Below, one piece after another: positions 12,390-13,522 of a DNA stretch of 13,522 nucleotides (positions within the stretch are counted from its first letter, which is position 1; each line of letters starts with the position of its first letter). The position numbers and the translations under genes are program-made. The notes beneath the pieces were generated by a model. It worked only from the letters and a program-made list of their open reading frames with translations. It was not told the origin of the DNA and ran no database searches. Origin of the DNA: DAOVQB01 sp023128935 (lineage in GTDB: Bacteria; Eisenbacteria; RBG-16-71-46; CAIMUX01; WJJG01); contig DAOVQB010000118.1 of assembly GCA_030628905.1 (NCBI GenBank), positions 1 through 13,522 of the forward strand. Direction: 5' to 3'.

Positions 12390-13522
12390 TCATTCAAGAA
12401 CATGCTTGAGCAGCCGCCCATCTAACTTCTTCTCATGCCAGAGCTTATGGCATAAGCTGCACAACGATACGAGGTTTTCTGGGTCGTTCGTGCCACCCAG
12501 CTCGCGCGGAATGATGTGATGAACCTCCATGAAGCGCGTATTCCTGCATCCAGGGGCCTGGCAGCGGAGCCGATCCCGTATCAGCACCGCGCGCCGCACC
12601 GCCGGCGGGATCGAGGGGCGGTTTGGCTTGCCCGGTTCGCTAATGACTGCATCGCACTCGGCAGCCGCAAGCTGTGCGGGGGCGATCCCAAGCGGGCCCC
12701 GCTGGGTCTGGACGACGGCGGCCTGACAAGTGTCACATTTGTAGATCACAACCTGATAAGGAGTTGCAGCTGTGCCCCGGGGCACAATTGCGCTGGGAGC
12801 TTCCGGCTTGCGGCCCGATTCGCCCATAGGTGCACCCACGGTTGCGCACGGGGACTGGCCTGCGGGCTCGACCTCGCACGCTCCCGTGGATTCGCCTCCC
12901 GAGTCGCACTTGCCCCCGCATAGGGATTTGCTTGCTGATTCGATCGCGCACTCGCTCGTCGATTCACCTCCCGATTCGCATTTGTCCCCGCACAGGGATT
13001 CCTTTGGCGATCCGACCTCGAACCGGTTTGTGACCTCGCCCTCAGCTTCGACCTCGAACTGTCTTGTGGACGCGCTCTCAGCTTCGCTCTCGCAGTTACC
13101 TTGCTCTTGGCATCCGGACTGATGATTCCCAAGCGCGATCAACTCATCGAGCGCGCGCAGAATAATCTGCTCGCGCGATGCGCCGGGCGCAACGCACCTT
13201 TGCTTTCGGATCTTCTCGATCTGGGCCTCATAGCGGGCCAGATCAAGCGGCATCAAATGGAACGTAACCGAGACCGGCCCGTCATCGATGAGCGGCTCGT
13301 TTCGTGACCCAGCGGCCGGGCCAAAGACCGGCGCTTCGTCCTCACCAGTACCCTGCGACTGCGGCGCGCCCGTACCCTGCGACTGCAACTCGCCGGCATG
13401 CTGCGGCCGCGCCTCATCGGAATCCTCGGATTGCGGCGCTGCGGGGTCCGGCACTTGAGCCCCAAGCCCTCCGGACCTCGTCTTCTCGGATGGCGTCTTC
13501 TCGGATGGCGTCTTCTCTGACA
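12390..13522 (-). CDS. HNH endonuclease-domain protein, N-terminus beyond the window
   Basis: At least 376 residues are visible and the frame stays open to the window edge, so the gene is partial. The C-terminal 65 residues are an HNH nuclease domain: AVLIRDRLRCQAPGC supplies the first zinc Cys pair (12561-12546), EVHHI the HH metal/catalytic pair (about 12521-12516), then NLVSLCSLCH with the second Cys pair and last His, and LWHE. Upstream lie a CxxC half-site (IYKCDTCQ), a 24-residue Cys/Ser/Gly repeat linker, and a helical block (VSVTFHLMPLDLARYEAQIEKI, REQIILRALDELIAL) typical of the 13E12/DUF222-like HNH family, whose N-terminal domain would be outside the window. A GTG at 13454 could start translation but lacks a clear ribosome site, and the repeat SEKTP continues upstream. 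These proteins are presumed nucleases of unknown target, often present in many copies per genome. A degenerate HNH copy follows the stop. Confidence 0.85.
   Translation of the reverse strand, partial: SEKTPSEKTPSEKTRSGGLGAQVPDPAAPQSEDSDEARPQHAGELQSQGTGAPQSQGTGEDEAPVFGPAAGSRNEPLIDDGPVSVTFHLMPLDLARYEAQIEKIRKQRCVAPGASREQIILRALDELIALGNHQSGCQEQGNCESEAESASTRQFEVEAEGEVTNRFEVGSPKESLCGDKCESGGESTSECAIESASKSLCGGKCDSGGESTGACEVEPAGQSPCATVGAPMGESGRKPEAPSAIVPRGTAATPYQVVIYKCDTCQAAVVQTQRGPLGIAPAQLAAAECDAVISEPGKPNRPSIPPAVRRAVLIRDRLRCQAPGCRNTRFMEVHHIIPRELGGTNDPENLVSLCSLCHKLWHEKKLDGRLLKHVLE
12800..12998 (-). repeat. 72-bp tandem repeat encoding a Cys-rich linker in the HNH protein
   Basis: Unit starts on the minus strand are 12998, 12926 and 12854, exactly 72 bp apart. 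They encode SLCGDKCESGGEST.. , SLCGGKCDSGGEST.. and a diverged third copy starting SPCATVGAPMGES. Each of the first two units carries a C-x3-C pair and one more Cys about 11-12 residues on (SEC, GAC), in a Ser/Gly/Glu-rich, probably disordered background. Confidence 0.9.
13348..13386 (-). repeat. 24-bp partial tandem repeat in the HNH gene
   Basis: A 24-bp unit (13348-13371) is followed by 15 bp of a second copy (13372-13386). On the coding strand they give QSQGTGAP and QSQGTGE, in the low-complexity stretch ahead of the conserved helical block. Confidence 0.85.
13481..13518 (-). repeat. 15-bp tandem repeat at the window edge, in the HNH reading frame
   Basis: Two perfect copies of TCTTCTCGGATGGCG (13481-13495, 13496-13510) and part of a third reach the window end. 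The minus strand reads SEKTP, SEKTP, SEKT in the open HNH frame, which supports the gene continuing beyond 13522. The true copy number is cut off. Confidence 0.9.

Overview
The window looks like chromosome from a high-GC, diderm, uncultured bacterium of an FCB-affiliated candidate phylum such as Eisenbacteria or Krumholzibacteriota. Pointers are a very long secreted protein ending in a FlgD-like/type-A sorting domain, DUF1565-style beta-helix modules opening with VKPDGTGDF, an HNH protein with a variable linker, and TPR-CHAT proteins beside ECF-like sigma factors. The phylum call is inference; no taxonomic marker gene is present.

Layout. Positions 1-876 hold a decayed ISL3-family transposase with a large internal deletion, followed by about 300 bp without a convincing gene. 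Positions 1175-6250 form one plus-strand operon: a good sigma70-type promoter, an ECF-like sigma factor, a C-tract tandem repeat in the intercistronic gap, a membrane anti-sigma-like protein (zinc motif, one TM helix, extracytoplasmic TPR-like tail), and a translationally coupled, probably exported TPR-CHAT protein with both catalytic residues. Converging on it from the minus strand (11447-6267) is a 1726-residue secreted protein: gingipain-type C25 peptidase with its His/Cys pair, three tandem beta-helix modules and a C-terminal sorting-type domain. A 340-bp divergent regulatory region with two sets of short tandem repeats separates it from a small exported DUF2914 protein (11788-12219). The right end carries a minus-strand HNH endonuclease-like gene that runs off the window, directly followed by the relic of a second HNH module.

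How the genes may work together. The sigma, anti-sigma and TPR-CHAT genes read as a self-contained signalling cassette: the sigma factor would be held at the membrane by the zinc-binding anti-sigma domain, while the TPR-bearing outer part of the anti-sigma faces the compartment into which the caspase-like CHAT protein appears to be exported. The proposal that the CHAT protease controls release of the sigma factor is inference from domain content and gene order. It resembles, in logic only, the TPR-CHAT/Csx30/sigma arrangement of type III-E CRISPR loci; no CRISPR or Cas component is present here. The C25 protein shares the caspase-like (clan CD) fold with CHAT, but nothing in the sequence directly ties it to the sigma operon.

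A feature of the whole window is the number of short tandem repeats: 10, 15, 18 (twice), 21, 24, 35-40 and 72 bp units, both inside genes, where they keep frame, and in regulatory gaps. I found no rRNA, tRNA or CRISPR array.
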